Assembly: GCA_919901745.1 (NCBI GenBank)
Contig: CAKKPP010000025.1
Span: 1-64,000, forward strand
Origin: Chloroflexota bacterium
GTDB taxonomy: Bacteria > Chloroflexota > Limnocylindria > Limnocylindrales > CSP1-4
Reading direction: 5' to 3'
DNA length: 64,000 nucleotides
In this document: in pieces, positions 43,901 through 52,996 of the stretch
How the letters are laid out: every line of letters starts with the position of its first letter
Position numbering within the stretch: position 1 is the first letter of the stretch
Made by a program: the position numbers and the translations under genes
The notes under the pieces: generated by a model
The model's input: only the letters and a program-made list of their open reading frames with translations
Database searches by the model: none
Told to the model about the DNA's origin: nothing

Positions 43901-46023
43901 GCACCACGGACGCGGCCGGTCGAGGCGTGGCGGCGAACGTCGCCGTGCGGGGCGTGGACCAGAAGTTGTTCGCGATCGGCGGGGCGTTCGAGATCGACCC
44001 GCTCAGCTCGCTCTACCGGCGCCTGGATAGCGGCATCGTCCGGATCACCGCCACGCACCAGCTCCCGCTCAGCTCCGGCTCCGAGGGCGAGGGCGGCGAC
44101 ACGACCGGCGGCGGACGCGACGACTTCCGCGACACGCTCTTCGTCAAGGCCGTGACGACGGACGCGCAGGGGCGTGCCTCGGTCACCGCGAGGCTGTCGG
44201 ACGACCTGACCTCGTGGCACGTGAGCGCGACGGCGCTCACCAAAGACCTCCAGGCCGGCGAAGGTCAGCTGATCGTCCCGGTCGGCCTGCCGCTGTTCGT
44301 GGAGGCCACGATCGCCGACGAGTACCTGGCTTCGGATCATCCGGCGATCCGCCTCCGGGCGTTCGGGGACGCGCTGTCCATCGGCGATCCCGTCGTGTTC
44401 TCTGTCGTGGGTCGATCGCTCGGGCTGCAAAGCACAGGGATCACGGGCCGTGCATTCGAGGATGTCGACGTGGCGCTCCCCGATCTGGCGGTCGGCACCC
44501 ATGCCCTGACGATCGAGGTGATCTCGCCGTCGCGACTCGACGAGCAGGGCCTGCCGCGTGTCGATCGGCTCGCTCGGAGGTTCGACGTCGTCGCCTCCCG
44601 GGTCACGGCCACCCAGACCGCCTACTCGGTGCTGAGTCCCGCGGGCGGCGATGTGGCCCTGCCGCGAGGCGGCGACCTGACCACCTACACGTTCACCGAC
44701 GCCGGTCAGGGCCGCTGGCTTCCACTCGTGGAGTCTCTGGCAGCGCAGAGGTCCGGGCTGCTGGACCGATCGCTCGCCCAGGCAACGGCGCGGGATCTCC
44801 TTGTAGACGTATTCGGGCGCGACCCCGCGTCCCTGCCGGCGACGACGTTCGATCCCGTCGAGTATGGGATCCGGGGGATCAGCGACGGAGACGCCCAGGG
44901 GCTGCCGCTCGTCCCGTGGGGTGGACCGGACGTACGGCTCACGGCGCTGGTGGCGGTCGTCGCCGCGGAGAGATTCAACCCTGACGAACTGCTGAATTCC
45001 CTGGTCCAGACGCGCGATTCCGAACTGACTTCCCGCGACGTCCGCCTCGCGGCCGTGGCCGGCCTCGCCGCGCTGGGCGAACCCGCGGCCCGCGAGCTCG
45101 ACGCGGCCGCCTCTCTGCCCGACCTGACCACGATGGAACGGCTCTACGTGGCGCTCGGATACGCGGCCCTTGGTGATGAGATCACGGCCAGGCGCATCGA
45201 GCGCGAGGTGCTTGGCGCCGATGGGGAGCAATTCGGTTCGTGGGCGCGGCTTCGGATTGGCGACGACCGAGTCGCGACGGCGGAAGCAACCGCGCTCGTC
45301 GCGCTGCTGGCCGCCCGGATCGGCGACCCGATCGCCGGCTCCCTCATCGACTACCTGACGAACGACCCGGTGACCGGCGTCGTCCACGACCTCGAGGTGG
45401 CAACCGCCGTGAGGGCGATCCTCGAGCGGACGCCCGCCGCAGCCGCGAGCTTCGCCTATGTGGTGGAGGGGCGCCGGACGGTCGTCGCCCTGGCTCCCGG
45501 CGAGGCGATGACCGTCTCCCTGACCGAATCGCAGCGTGCCGGAATGCGGTTGCAGCCGATCGAGGGCCAGGTCGCCATCGTCGCGAAGTGGACCTCCCCG
45601 GTCTCGACCGCGGCGTTGCGGCCGAACGCCGACCTGGCGTTGACGCGGACGGTGCCGGCCAGTCCGATCTCCACGGATCGTGAGGTCATGGTTGAGCTGA
45701 CTGCCCGCTTCAAGGCCGGTGCCCCGCAGACGGGCTGCTACGAGGTGGTCGAGGTCGTGCCGTCCGGGCTGGCGCCGCTGCCCGGCTGGTTCGGCGAGGA
45801 GCCAGGCGGGACATGGTCCTCGCCATCCAGCGTCCTCGGACAGGAGGTCACCTTCTGCGTCGCGAATGTCCCAAAGCTGGGCGGGGTGGCGCGGATGCGC
45901 TACCTGGCACGCATCGTCACGCCGGGCGGCTATGTCTGGGAGCCCGCCATCATGCAGCTCGTCGGCGCGCCGGACCTGCTCGCGTTCGCCCCGTCCAACC
46001 GGATCGAGATCCGCGACCGGTAA
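40954..46023 (+). CDS. Alpha-2-macroglobulin family protein lacking the thioester
   Basis: A 1689-residue envelope protein. An N-terminal membrane helix (residues 17-36) is followed by a Pro/Ser-rich tether without lipobox Cys, so it is probably anchored by that helix facing outward. Ig-like domains with repeated LEPATLYTVTIRSGLP-type strands fill the first third, then macroglobulin domains (about 480-1000). The family's A2M motif follows as ARLSDDLTSWHVSATALTKD, then a helical complement-like domain and a receptor-binding-like end. The thioester CxEQ motif of protease-trapping A2Ms is absent, so covalent trapping is not expected. It stands alone; the usual partner penicillin-binding protein PbpC is not adjacent. 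Confidence 0.85.
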   Translation: MRAVDRVWRPRSPRQATAVAVALVGVVIVASAIFVNRAGPVPPASPSPGSTQPASPTPSPDPVAWSRLELAPFSAVASLEPTTADRAGVAVDSAFILTSLAGDDPADLASRLEISPTTPFAVASLDDRATVRVQPSTALVAGELYRVALRAPDGSLQASWAFTTRSPLRVETTIPGDRTTAVPLDAGIEVAFDQPGAGAMEAHFAIQPSVKGRFEQHGRTQVFVPDKLEPATLYTVTIRSGLPVDGAPDLAMAADHVFRFETKPASASAAAWYRFGRDVVEVSPAEAPILAIQAVDPGFNQTTTVPGTVAVSVYRLPSLEAATTVLRSYLDAPRWTDWTDPRMPTSGLAVTQRFDAEPEPIADSDERILRFPDRLAVGWYIVEIAGARSAQAFLQVTPVSAWVTVAIDRTVVWANDTATGAPIAGATAEVVGGTKLGTANRDGLLLAATPTALIPPAEIGKSDRRDPGPLIVVRAPSGQAVLVPFHLPTYGNAYRGEWWSGNQMVDDSSWSLLFTDRSLFRRDDTIAAWGYVRGRLDGRVPSSVEIRIIRQDAVDLDNPPVIERTTVSPDAMGAYNASLKLVGVPLGNYAVQALADGRVATSTWVQVTVIRKPTYELSITPDHFAIVSGTPVPASLEARFFDGQPAPSVALRVHQDPEATATTDRTGQAQVTLAPRTEPAAEDATSWQAYVTPARAEAALSDAATNLLVFPTGVHLDASGVVSGRRLELIGDLHQVDLARLDREIAAGDWSGDPDGEPVAGRGVHAIITELIPVRRQVGTDYDFINKVVVPRYQYNIVRKAVGSFDVTTGADGSFALSTVVPDGEHQYEVILTTRDDAGRTQKRTTYAGKPWVDPAQDFIRFETAVGADDVVREYRIGDTVELTMTDGQQALPTGGSNRYLYLVSQRGLRSAIVDDQPRFSTRFEASHAPGVFIIGVRFTGRTYAPKADKWANFDTASRALTVTITSDRDRYRPGDAATFSIRTTDAAGRGVAANVAVRGVDQKLFAIGGAFEIDPLSSLYRRLDSGIVRITATHQLPLSSGSEGEGGDTTGGGRDDFRDTLFVKAVTTDAQGRASVTARLSDDLTSWHVSATALTKDLQAGEGQLIVPVGLPLFVEATIADEYLASDHPAIRLRAFGDALSIGDPVVFSVVGRSLGLQSTGITGRAFEDVDVALPDLAVGTHALTIEVISPSRLDEQGLPRVDRLARRFDVVASRVTATQTAYSVLSPAGGDVALPRGGDLTTYTFTDAGQGRWLPLVESLAAQRSGLLDRSLAQATARDLLVDVFGRDPASLPATTFDPVEYGIRGISDGDAQGLPLVPWGGPDVRLTALVAVVAAERFNPDELLNSLVQTRDSELTSRDVRLAAVAGLAALGEPAARELDAAASLPDLTTMERLYVALGYAALGDEITARRIEREVLGADGEQFGSWARLRIGDDRVATAEATALVALLAARIGDPIAGSLIDYLTNDPVTGVVHDLEVATAVRAILERTPAAAASFAYVVEGRRTVVALAPGEAMTVSLTESQRAGMRLQPIEGQVAIVAKWTSPVSTAALRPNADLALTRTVPASPISTDREVMVELTARFKAGAPQTGCYEVVEVVPSGLAPLPGWFGEEPGGTWSSPSSVLGQEVTFCVANVPKLGGVARMRYLARIVTPGGYVWEPAIMQLVGAPDLLAFAPSNRIEIRDR

Positions 46024-46026
46024 CGT

Positions 46027-46056
46027 GCATCGGGCCCGGGTCGTGGCACCCGATGC
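46027..46056. terminator. Hairpin after the macroglobulin gene
   Basis: GCATCGGG and CCCGATGC form a perfect 8-bp stem with a 14-nt loop, starting 4 nt after the stop codon. A second stem-loop (TGGTGAC/GTCACCA) follows at 46110-46136. Neither has a T run, so termination is only likely, not shown. Confidence 0.35.
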
Positions 46057-46248
46057 CTGTCCGAGGGGCTTGAGGAGTACCGTGTCGAGTGCTGCGCCCT
46101 CAACCTAACTGGTGACGGGCTCCTCGTGTGTCACCAACCTCGTGGGAGAACAGATCTAGGTGAACATGTACGACATCGCCCCCGATAACCTGCTGGCGGG
46201 TCGTACGTTGAGCGCCTCCTCGGAACCGATCTTCATCTGGACCGTCGG

Positions 46249-46707
46249 GTGACGACAAGCGGCGACTCTACGGCCGAGTCTGGTCGGGTCGATCCGGACT
46301 TCCGCGCCTACATGGACGCGTTGATCGCGGAGATCCGCGAGCACGGGCATGCGGTGACGGGGAACTACGTGGGGCGCGATGCGCTCGTCCTGACCACCAC
46401 CGGGGCCCGGAGCGGTCAGCCGCGGACGAACCCGGTGGCCTTCACTCGTGACGGGGAGCGGTTCGTGATCGCCGCCACGAATGATGGAGCGGCCCAGCAC
46501 TCGGCCTGGTATTGGAACGTGGTGGCCCAGCCGACGGTCACGGTGGAGGTGGATCGGCGGCGGATCCAGGCACGGGCGCGCGTGGTGGAGGGCGAGGAGC
46601 GCGAGCGCCTATGGGCGCTCCATGTCGCGAATCACCCCAGGATCGGCGCGTACCCGTCCCAGACGTCGCGTGTGATCCCGGTGCTCGTGCTCGAGCCCCG
46701 GGACTAG
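46249..46707 (+). CDS. F420-dependent nitroreductase-family protein (DDN-like)
   Basis: A 152-residue flavin-reductase-fold protein of the deazaflavin-dependent nitroreductase (DDN/DUF385) family. The signature ALVLTTTGARSGQPRTNPVAFTRDGERFVIAATNDGAAQHSAWYWNVVAQPTVTVEV matches these enzymes, which use reduced coenzyme F420 on quinones or nitro compounds. This hints that the organism makes F420. GTG 46249 is the start. Its last four bases overlap the stop of the convergent cyclase gene. Confidence 0.88.
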   Translation: MTTSGDSTAESGRVDPDFRAYMDALIAEIREHGHAVTGNYVGRDALVLTTTGARSGQPRTNPVAFTRDGERFVIAATNDGAAQHSAWYWNVVAQPTVTVEVDRRRIQARARVVEGEERERLWALHVANHPRIGAYPSQTSRVIPVLVLEPRD

Positions 46708-49700
46708 CCAGCAGGTCCCACGGGCAATTCGGTCGGCGCTGCCCCCGGGGAAGTAGATCGATCTCCCGCCGCCTGGCGATCGGGGATCTCGTCGGCCCAT
46801 GCCATCGCCGCATCCAGCCGTTCCAGGAACGGCCGCGCACCGAGGCGGGTCAGGATCGCCCGTGCCGCCTCGGCAGCCGCCTGGACCTCCGGCTCGGTAC
46901 GGTCCAGGAGAATCGCCATGTCTATCGAGGCCAGCGCCTCGTCCCAGGCCGTCTTCAGGTTGCGCCATCCACGCAGCACATCGCGGTAGGCGGCCAGCGC
47001 GTCGCCAGTCCGGCCCTCCAGCGCATGCAACCCCGCGCGCATCGTCGCCCGGTCCAGGAGCAGCGCTTCCCCCCCGTAGCGCGGTTGATCGAGAAGTGCG
47101 ACGGCCTCACGGGCGCGATCCGCATCGCCCGCCCATAACGCCACGCGAGCCGCAAGGGGGACGGCGAGCGGGAAGAAGTAGGACGTCGTCTCGGCCGCAC
47201 GCATCGCCGACGTTCGCGCCTCATCCAGGCGACCGGCGCTGAGGGCCGCCCACGCCCGTGCCCAATCCTCGTAGGACTCGTACTGGGGGTCGGTGATCCC
47301 CGCGCGCAGAGCGGCCGCCAGCTCGATGTCGCCCGACGGATCGCCGCCGCGGAGGCCGGTCAGGATGGCCCGATCGACGTGGAACTCCGCGTAGGCTCGC
47401 TCAGTTGCTTCCTCGGGGATCCACTCGTCCAGGAGCGTTGCGACCCAATCCCAGTCGCCCACGCGAATCGCGCACACCGCTCCATTGCCGACCATCTGGA
47501 AGCCGTAGCCCTGCGAACCCGTCTGGCGGGCGATCTCGAGTCCCTCGCGGGCAAGGGCCAACCCCGCCGCCGGGTTCGACCACTGCTCGACAAACGTGAG
47601 GATCGTCCGGCCACCGCGCTCGCGATCGCGGAGGTCGTTCGCCACGGCCAAGCCATGCGCGCCCCGCTCCAGGAGAAGGCCTTCCCGCGGTCGACCGAGC
47701 TCGCTGAGCAGGTGGCCGCGATGGATGAGCGCCCCGACCAGGGGGTCGAGGAGGTCGAGGCGCTCGGCGATCGGCAGAAGGCGCTCGATCCAGGTCATCG
47801 CTTCGACCGGACGGTCCAGTCCGGCGTACGCGGCTGAGAGGGCGCTCATCAGGGCGACCCCGGCCGGTGTCTCCTCGAGATCCTTGTATTCCTCCCAGGC
47901 GGGCAAGAGTTCCTCGATCGCCCGGTCCGGCTCGCCGCGCCACTGGCGGAGCGCGAGGGCATGGCGAGCCAGCGCTACCGCGATGCCGGCTCGATCCCCG
48001 ATCTCACGACGGACATCCAGGAGCGCCTCGGCGTGGTCCATTACGACGTCCGGGGACAATCCCTGGCTCGCCGACGTGAGGGCCCGCTCGTGCAGCTCCG
48101 CCCGGTCGGCCGTCTCGACGGTCACCTCCAGCGCCTGGTCGAGAAACCGCAGGGCCTGTTCGTGGGAACCGAGCGCGGCCGCCCGCTCGGCGGCCCCTCG
48201 CAACGCGACCCTTGCCTGGGCGGCAAGCGCATCGGCCGCAGCGCCGGCGTCCGCGAGACGATGAGCGGCCAGATAGTGACCGGCCAGCGCTCCAGCGAGT
48301 TCATCCGATCCGAGCGCCTCGAAGTGCCGCGCCGCAGCCAGGTGACGTGCCTTGCGATCCGCCTTCGACAGTGTGTTGTAGGCGACCTCACGAATGAGCG
48401 CCTGGACGAACGCGTACTGCCCGCGCTCGGGCGACCGCGGATCAGCCTCCAGGATGAGCAGCTCTCGCCGGACCAGACCTGACAATCGCGCGTCGAGCGC
48501 CCCGGCCTCGGTGCCGCCGATCGCCGCGAGAGCGGTCGGCGAGAAGCTCTGGCCGAGAACCGCGGCGTCGGCGATGAGACTTCGGTCGGCTTGATCGAGC
48601 GCGTCGAGACGCGCCGCGATGAGGGCCGTCAAGGTCTCCGGGACGGCGATGTCGTCGAAGACACCGGTCGGCCGATACGCCCCCTCGTGGAGTTCGAGCC
48701 GGCCCTGGGCAAGGAGCATCCTGACCGTCTCGACCGCATACAGCGGGATCCCGTCGGCGCGCTGGACGATCGCATCGCAGGCCCGTGCAGGGAGGCCCGG
48801 GACCAGACCGGCGAGCAGCTCCCGCATCGCCGGTTCGGGCAACGGCTCCAGGTAGATCGACGTGAAGCTGCGCTTGCCGACGCCCCACGTCGTGCGGCGC
48901 TCGAGGAACTCCGGCCGGGCGAGGGTGATGATCGTGATCGGGACGTTCCTGCTCCAGTCCATGACGTGGTCGACGAAGTCGAGCAGGCCCGGATCGGCGA
49001 AGTGGAGATCCTCGAACACCATGACCACTGGAGATTGGCTCGCCAGCCGCTCGAAGAACGTCCGCCATGCCGCGAACAATTGCTGGGGATCGACGCCGGA
49101 CTCCAGGCCGAGCAACGCGAGCATGGCCTGTTCGATCCAGGCCCGTTCCTCCGGGTCCGGCACGTGCTCGGCCAGGGTCGCCGCGAGTTTCTCGCGCGTG
49201 GTCGGCTCATCGTCACCCTCGACGAGACCCGCCCTCCCGCGAATCATCTCTCCGAGCGCCCAGAACGTGATCCCGTCGCCGTACGCGGGGCTTCGACCAT
49301 CGTGCCACCAGACACGTTCGAGCAGGCCGTCGACGTATTTCAGGAACTCCCAGGCCAGGCGGCTCTTGCCGATGCCGGCCGGCCCGATGACCGACACGAG
49401 CCGCGGCCGCTGCTCACGGGTCGTTGCATGGAAGAGGTCCTTGAGCAGGCGCAGATCCTCGTCGCGGCCGACGAACGGGGCCTCGAGGCTGTCGCTCCGG
49501 CCGCGGCCACCGCGCTGGGCCACGACGCGCACGGCGCGCCACGTTGGAACCGGTGCCGCCTTGCCCTTCAGAGCCTGATCACCCGCCGCTTCGAAGGCGA
49601 TCGCTCCTGAAGCCGCACGCTGGGTCGACTCGCCCACCAGGACGGTTCCCGGCTGGGCGGCGGACTGCAGGCGGGACGCGGTGTTCACGATGTCACCGGC

Positions 49701-50264
49701 AACGAGCCCCTGGTTCGTGGCCCCGATCGTGACCGCCGCCTCGCCGGTGAGCACCCCCGCCCTCGCCTGGATCCCCGGCCCAAGAGCGCGCACGGCGTCG
49801 ACCAGGTCGAGGGCAGCCCGGACTGCCCGTTCGGCGTCATCCTCCTGGGCGGTTGGAGCGCCCCACACCGCCATGACCGCATCGCCGATGAACTTCTCGA
49901 CAGTCCCGCCATAGCGCTCGATGACCTCGCGAGACAAGTCGAAATAGCGAGTCAACGTCGCTCGAACATCCTCGGAGTCCCGGCCTTCGGCGAGCGTCGT
50001 GAACCCGACGAGGTCGGCAAACAGGACGCTCACGACGCGGCGCTCGGCCGTCGGTTCGGGCATTCGTGCGGAGCGCAGGCTGGGTGCCGGGCGCTCTGCG
50101 CTCACACGAGCGGTGGTTATTGGTGTCGCGCATTCCGAGCAGAACTTGGCGGCCGGCGGGTTCACGAATCCACAGTTCGCGCAGCCCGCTGTCAGCGGGC
50201 GCGCGCACTCCATGCAGAACTTGGCCCCCACCAGGTTCTGGGTGCCACAGTGCTCGCAGATCAC
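46704..50264 (-). CDS. Class III adenylate/guanylate cyclase-AAA-TPR signalling protein
   Basis: A protein of about 1186 residues. It starts with two zinc ribbons (CEHCG..FCMEC and CANCG..FCSEC). A class III cyclase domain follows, with both metal Asp residues in VLFADLVGFT and GDAVMAVWG. Next is an AAA-16/STAND ATPase with Walker A IGPAGIGKSRLAW and Walker B VVMVFEDLHFAD, and then a long helical TPR-like region to the C terminus. Such proteins sense a signal through the TPR and ATPase parts and make cAMP or cGMP. GTG 50264 is preferred to the longer TTG start because VICEHCG is the typical beginning of the ribbon. Confidence 0.85.
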   Translation of the reverse strand: MICEHCGTQNLVGAKFCMECARPLTAGCANCGFVNPPAAKFCSECATPITTARVSAERPAPSLRSARMPEPTAERRVVSVLFADLVGFTTLAEGRDSEDVRATLTRYFDLSREVIERYGGTVEKFIGDAVMAVWGAPTAQEDDAERAVRAALDLVDAVRALGPGIQARAGVLTGEAAVTIGATNQGLVAGDIVNTASRLQSAAQPGTVLVGESTQRAASGAIAFEAAGDQALKGKAAPVPTWRAVRVVAQRGGRGRSDSLEAPFVGRDEDLRLLKDLFHATTREQRPRLVSVIGPAGIGKSRLAWEFLKYVDGLLERVWWHDGRSPAYGDGITFWALGEMIRGRAGLVEGDDEPTTREKLAATLAEHVPDPEERAWIEQAMLALLGLESGVDPQQLFAAWRTFFERLASQSPVVMVFEDLHFADPGLLDFVDHVMDWSRNVPITIITLARPEFLERRTTWGVGKRSFTSIYLEPLPEPAMRELLAGLVPGLPARACDAIVQRADGIPLYAVETVRMLLAQGRLELHEGAYRPTGVFDDIAVPETLTALIAARLDALDQADRSLIADAAVLGQSFSPTALAAIGGTEAGALDARLSGLVRRELLILEADPRSPERGQYAFVQALIREVAYNTLSKADRKARHLAAARHFEALGSDELAGALAGHYLAAHRLADAGAAADALAAQARVALRGAAERAAALGSHEQALRFLDQALEVTVETADRAELHERALTSASQGLSPDVVMDHAEALLDVRREIGDRAGIAVALARHALALRQWRGEPDRAIEELLPAWEEYKDLEETPAGVALMSALSAAYAGLDRPVEAMTWIERLLPIAERLDLLDPLVGALIHRGHLLSELGRPREGLLLERGAHGLAVANDLRDRERGGRTILTFVEQWSNPAAGLALAREGLEIARQTGSQGYGFQMVGNGAVCAIRVGDWDWVATLLDEWIPEEATERAYAEFHVDRAILTGLRGGDPSGDIELAAALRAGITDPQYESYEDWARAWAALSAGRLDEARTSAMRAAETTSYFFPLAVPLAARVALWAGDADRAREAVALLDQPRYGGEALLLDRATMRAGLHALEGRTGDALAAYRDVLRGWRNLKTAWDEALASIDMAILLDRTEPEVQAAAEAARAILTRLGARPFLERLDAAMAWADEIPDRQAAGDRSTSPGAAPTELPVGPAG

Positions 50265-50381
50265 GTCCGGTCGTACTCCCGATGCGATGTCATGGCCGAC
50301 ACCCCAGGCCGCCCGGCGAGGATAGCCCAAGCGCAGGCGACGGAGCAGCCGGCTGGCGACCGGGTGGACGGTCGCGCTGGG

Positions 50382-51086
50382 TCACGCGCGCGCGTAAGCG
50401 GGCACCAGCTCACCGGTGGCGTGGCGGATCGATGCGATGTTGACCCGCGGATCCGGATAGTCCTCGCACCACTGATAGCGATGGGCCTGGACGACGTCCC
50501 CGTTCGAAGCCACGACGAACTCGGCGGGCAACAGCCACGGGTTGTCGACCATCGGGCGTCCCTGAGCAAGGCGGTCGGCGGCCAGGGATTGGCCCGCGGA
50601 CTGTTCGCAGCGAAGGAACTCGTCCGGGGCATCGAACAGCATCTGGGCAGGTCCACCCTCCAGGATCCCGAACGCCCGATACGCCCGCTCGTCGGGGTCG
50701 CACAGGATCGTCAGGTCCGGCGGCAGGTCGTTCGCGGCCGCGTAGACGGTTGCACGTTCCGGCTCACCCTGACCGATCAGGACCACGTCGGCGCCGGCGC
50801 CGCGGTAGGCCTCCAACTCGCCGATCAGTCGTGCGCAACGGTCCCGGCCGCACGAGCAACCGAAATGCCGCCAGAAGAGCAACAGCGCAGGTCGATCAGA
50901 CCAGGCGGAAGCGAGCCGGATCGGACTTCCGCTTCGGGCGTCCGTCAGGTCGACGTCGGGAGCGGGATCGCCGACCTGGACCGGGAGGGCGTTCCAGCGC
51001 AGGCGCGTCGGACCGCGCTGCCAGTGCTCGAACCACTCAGCACGAGCGGCCTCGGTGTTCAGCGAGTTGGGTGCATGAAGCGTCAC
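50382..51086 (-). CDS. Peroxiredoxin-like thioredoxin-fold protein
   Basis: A 234-residue AhpC/TSA-like protein. After a 35-residue lead the thioredoxin fold begins at VQVGDPAPDVDLTDARSGSPIRLASAW, and the redox site is LFWRHFGCSCGRDRC. The CSC pair differs from the usual single peroxidatic PxxxTxxC motif, so it may be a disulfide reductase or redox carrier and not a true peroxidase. The last 70 residues (ending AYARA) are poorly conserved in type. GTG 51086 is preceded by GAGGAGG at a longer than usual spacing. Confidence 0.7.
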   Translation of the reverse strand: MTLHAPNSLNTEAARAEWFEHWQRGPTRLRWNALPVQVGDPAPDVDLTDARSGSPIRLASAWSDRPALLLFWRHFGCSCGRDRCARLIGELEAYRGAGADVVLIGQGEPERATVYAAANDLPPDLTILCDPDERAYRAFGILEGGPAQMLFDAPDEFLRCEQSAGQSLAADRLAQGRPMVDNPWLLPAEFVVASNGDVVQAHRYQWCEDYPDPRVNIASIRHATGELVPAYARA

Positions 51087-51117
51087 TCAGCCAGCCTCCT
51101 CTTCGTTGCTTCGATGA

Positions 51118-51891
51118 CTAGCGTACGGCGGGCCGACGTGCGATGAAAACCTCTCGACCCCAGGGGTCGATCTCGACATCGGCATCGAAGCCGCTCTCGT
51201 CGAGCAGGCGAAGCCAGGTCGCCTGGGGAAAGAGACCCTCGACATGGCGATCATGGACGATCCGAATGGAGCCGTCGGCCTCGCGCAGGACGATGGCGAA
51301 GTCCGTTTGTGTCGTCGAGTCGGACGGGTCTGGATCGGTCGACCACTCGAGATAGCGGAGCCCGCGACCCGGGCCGCCCGTCCCGGCGTGGATCCCAGGG
51401 GCGTTCACTTCGGCCTCGTCGTGACCGCCGTGGTCGGTCGACGGTTCGAAGGTCTCGCGGACGCAATCCGGGGCGAAAACGGCGACACCGCCTGACCGCA
51501 GGTGCACGAAGGCCGTCTCCAGTGCGGACCGCAGATCTGCCTCGGTCGTGAGATACATGATCGCGTCGTGGATGAGGACAGCGTCGAAGGTGCGACCCAG
51601 ACGCAGGGTCCGCATGTCGCCTGTGACGTGGTCTGAATCGGGATTGATCGTCCGGCTCACGTCGAGCATCGCCGGCGACAGGTCCGTCAGCGTCATCCGA
51701 ACCGATCTGCTGAGGTGCGACGCCGTATTGCCGCCTCCCGAACCGAGCTCCAGCGCCTCGGCCAGTCCCCCGTCGATCTGCTCACGCCAGATCGCCAGGA
51801 TGTGCGCGGCCTCTTCCGCGTAGTCCGAAGGCGCCGTCAGCAGGTGAAACCAGCCGGCGAGCTCGTCGTACATCGCGGGAAGGGTGCTCAT
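51118..51891 (-). CDS. Class I SAM-dependent methyltransferase
   Basis: A 257-residue methyltransferase. Motif I is LELGSGGGNTASHL (residues 47-60), then TLTDLSPAMLDVSR for the acidic SAM-binding residue, VTGDMRTLRL and FDAVLIHDAIMYL. The later part has HDEAEVNAPG and LREADGSIRIVHDRHVEGLF. The family is broad (Methyltransf_25-like) and the substrate unknown. It lies 31 bp before the redox gene on the same strand. Confidence 0.82.
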   Translation of the reverse strand: MSTLPAMYDELAGWFHLLTAPSDYAEEAAHILAIWREQIDGGLAEALELGSGGGNTASHLSRSVRMTLTDLSPAMLDVSRTINPDSDHVTGDMRTLRLGRTFDAVLIHDAIMYLTTEADLRSALETAFVHLRSGGVAVFAPDCVRETFEPSTDHGGHDEAEVNAPGIHAGTGGPGRGLRYLEWSTDPDPSDSTTQTDFAIVLREADGSIRIVHDRHVEGLFPQATWLRLLDESGFDADVEIDPWGREVFIARRPAVR

Positions 51892-51984
51892 CGCCTACCT
51901 CCACGAAGCGGGATGGGCGCGGCGGTTCGGATCTGCCAGCGCCTCGAACGGGTCGCCGACCGCAGCTGGGTTGACCATCGAGGG

Positions 51985-52392
51985 TCAGATCGCGCGCATC
52001 CGGTTGTTCCTGGCGTCGTGGGTGACCTCCGCCAGGCCCAGCGCCTCCATGAGCGGTGGCAGGTACACCCCGAATCGTCCGCGCAGCCCCTTCTTGGTCC
52101 CGTACCAGCCGCCGACCGGGTTGGAATCCGAGCGCCCCCACGCCTCAACGCTTCCGTCGGCAGCGGGTTTCTGCTCGTCGGCACCGCCGAGCGGCATCCA
52201 ATCGCCGTGCGCCTTGAGCATCGCGTGCAGGTCTTCGATTGCCCTGCGCTGGTAGCGCAGCTGCGTTCCACCGACCTGGCAGACGATCGCGGGCGGATCC
52301 GCGGCTTCGTCGAGGTACATCGTGTACTCGGAGCTGCCCGGTGGGGTCTTCAGCGCCCACGGATCGTCCCTGGTGCCGCTGCCGCTCGCCAT
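51985..52392 (-). CDS. Hypothetical protein, actinobacterial-type family
   Basis: A 135-residue soluble protein. The pattern GSGTRDDPWALKTPPGSSEYTMYLDE at the start, then DLHAMLKAHGDWMPLGGADEQKP and NPVGGWYGTKKGLRGRFGVYLPPLMEALGLAEV, is one I have seen in uncharacterised proteins of actinobacteria and other high-GC bacteria. No function is known to me. It stands between the methyltransferase and a small membrane protein, all on the minus strand but not tightly spaced. Confidence 0.7.
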   Translation of the reverse strand: MASGSGTRDDPWALKTPPGSSEYTMYLDEAADPPAIVCQVGGTQLRYQRRAIEDLHAMLKAHGDWMPLGGADEQKPAADGSVEAWGRSDSNPVGGWYGTKKGLRGRFGVYLPPLMEALGLAEVTHDARNNRMRAI

Positions 52393-52495
52393 CGCGTCCT
52401 CCCCGCTCGCCTACGATCTGCAACGAGATCGCTACGGTAACAGGCGGCCTTGCGTACTCGCATCGAGCAGGATGTGAACCACGACGGCTCGACGT

Positions 52496-52969
52496 CTAGC
52501 CCGCGATCCAGACGCTCGCCTGTGGGTGGTCGGGATCGACCGTGATCGCCAGGACATCGCCCACCCCGATCCCCTCGATGACCCCGTAGGGCAGGGCGCG
52601 CGAGCGCCCACGATGCGACGTGCCGGCAACGACGTAGCGATACGCCACGATCCACTTTGCCTCGAGTGGATGCTTTCGAATCTTCTTCATCGGCTCGAGT
52701 GCCGTGACCGCCCCGGCAACCACCTGTCCGGTCCGGGCGAGGCGGCGCTCAACGAAGATCGGTCGCACCTCGGTGATGCCCACGACGGCGATCAGTGCCA
52801 TGCCCGGGATCGCGAAATAGGCCGGGAGGATGGCGGCCACGACCAGCGCGGTCAACACGACGCCGAAGGCGGACATGATCGTGAGCATCGGCGACCGTCG
52901 GAACTCGACGACCCACGGGGCCGGGGTCCTCGAGAGGGCCTTCGCAGATCCTGCCCGATCACCGCTCAC
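52496..52969 (-). CDS. Small membrane protein with a beta-rich soluble tail
   Basis: A 157-residue protein. Two hydrophobic helices lie at about residues 28-66, followed by a soluble part with RTGQVVAGAVTALEPM and WIVAYRYVVAGTSHRGRSRAL, the look of DUF3592-type domains. The family call is tentative. GTG 52969 is the start. No operon partner is evident. Confidence 0.55.
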   Translation of the reverse strand: MSGDRAGSAKALSRTPAPWVVEFRRSPMLTIMSAFGVVLTALVVAAILPAYFAIPGMALIAVVGITEVRPIFVERRLARTGQVVAGAVTALEPMKKIRKHPLEAKWIVAYRYVVAGTSHRGRSRALPYGVIEGIGVGDVLAITVDPDHPQASVWIAG

Positions 52970-52996
52970 GTGCCGGCCAGCCGTTCGACCCAGGGT

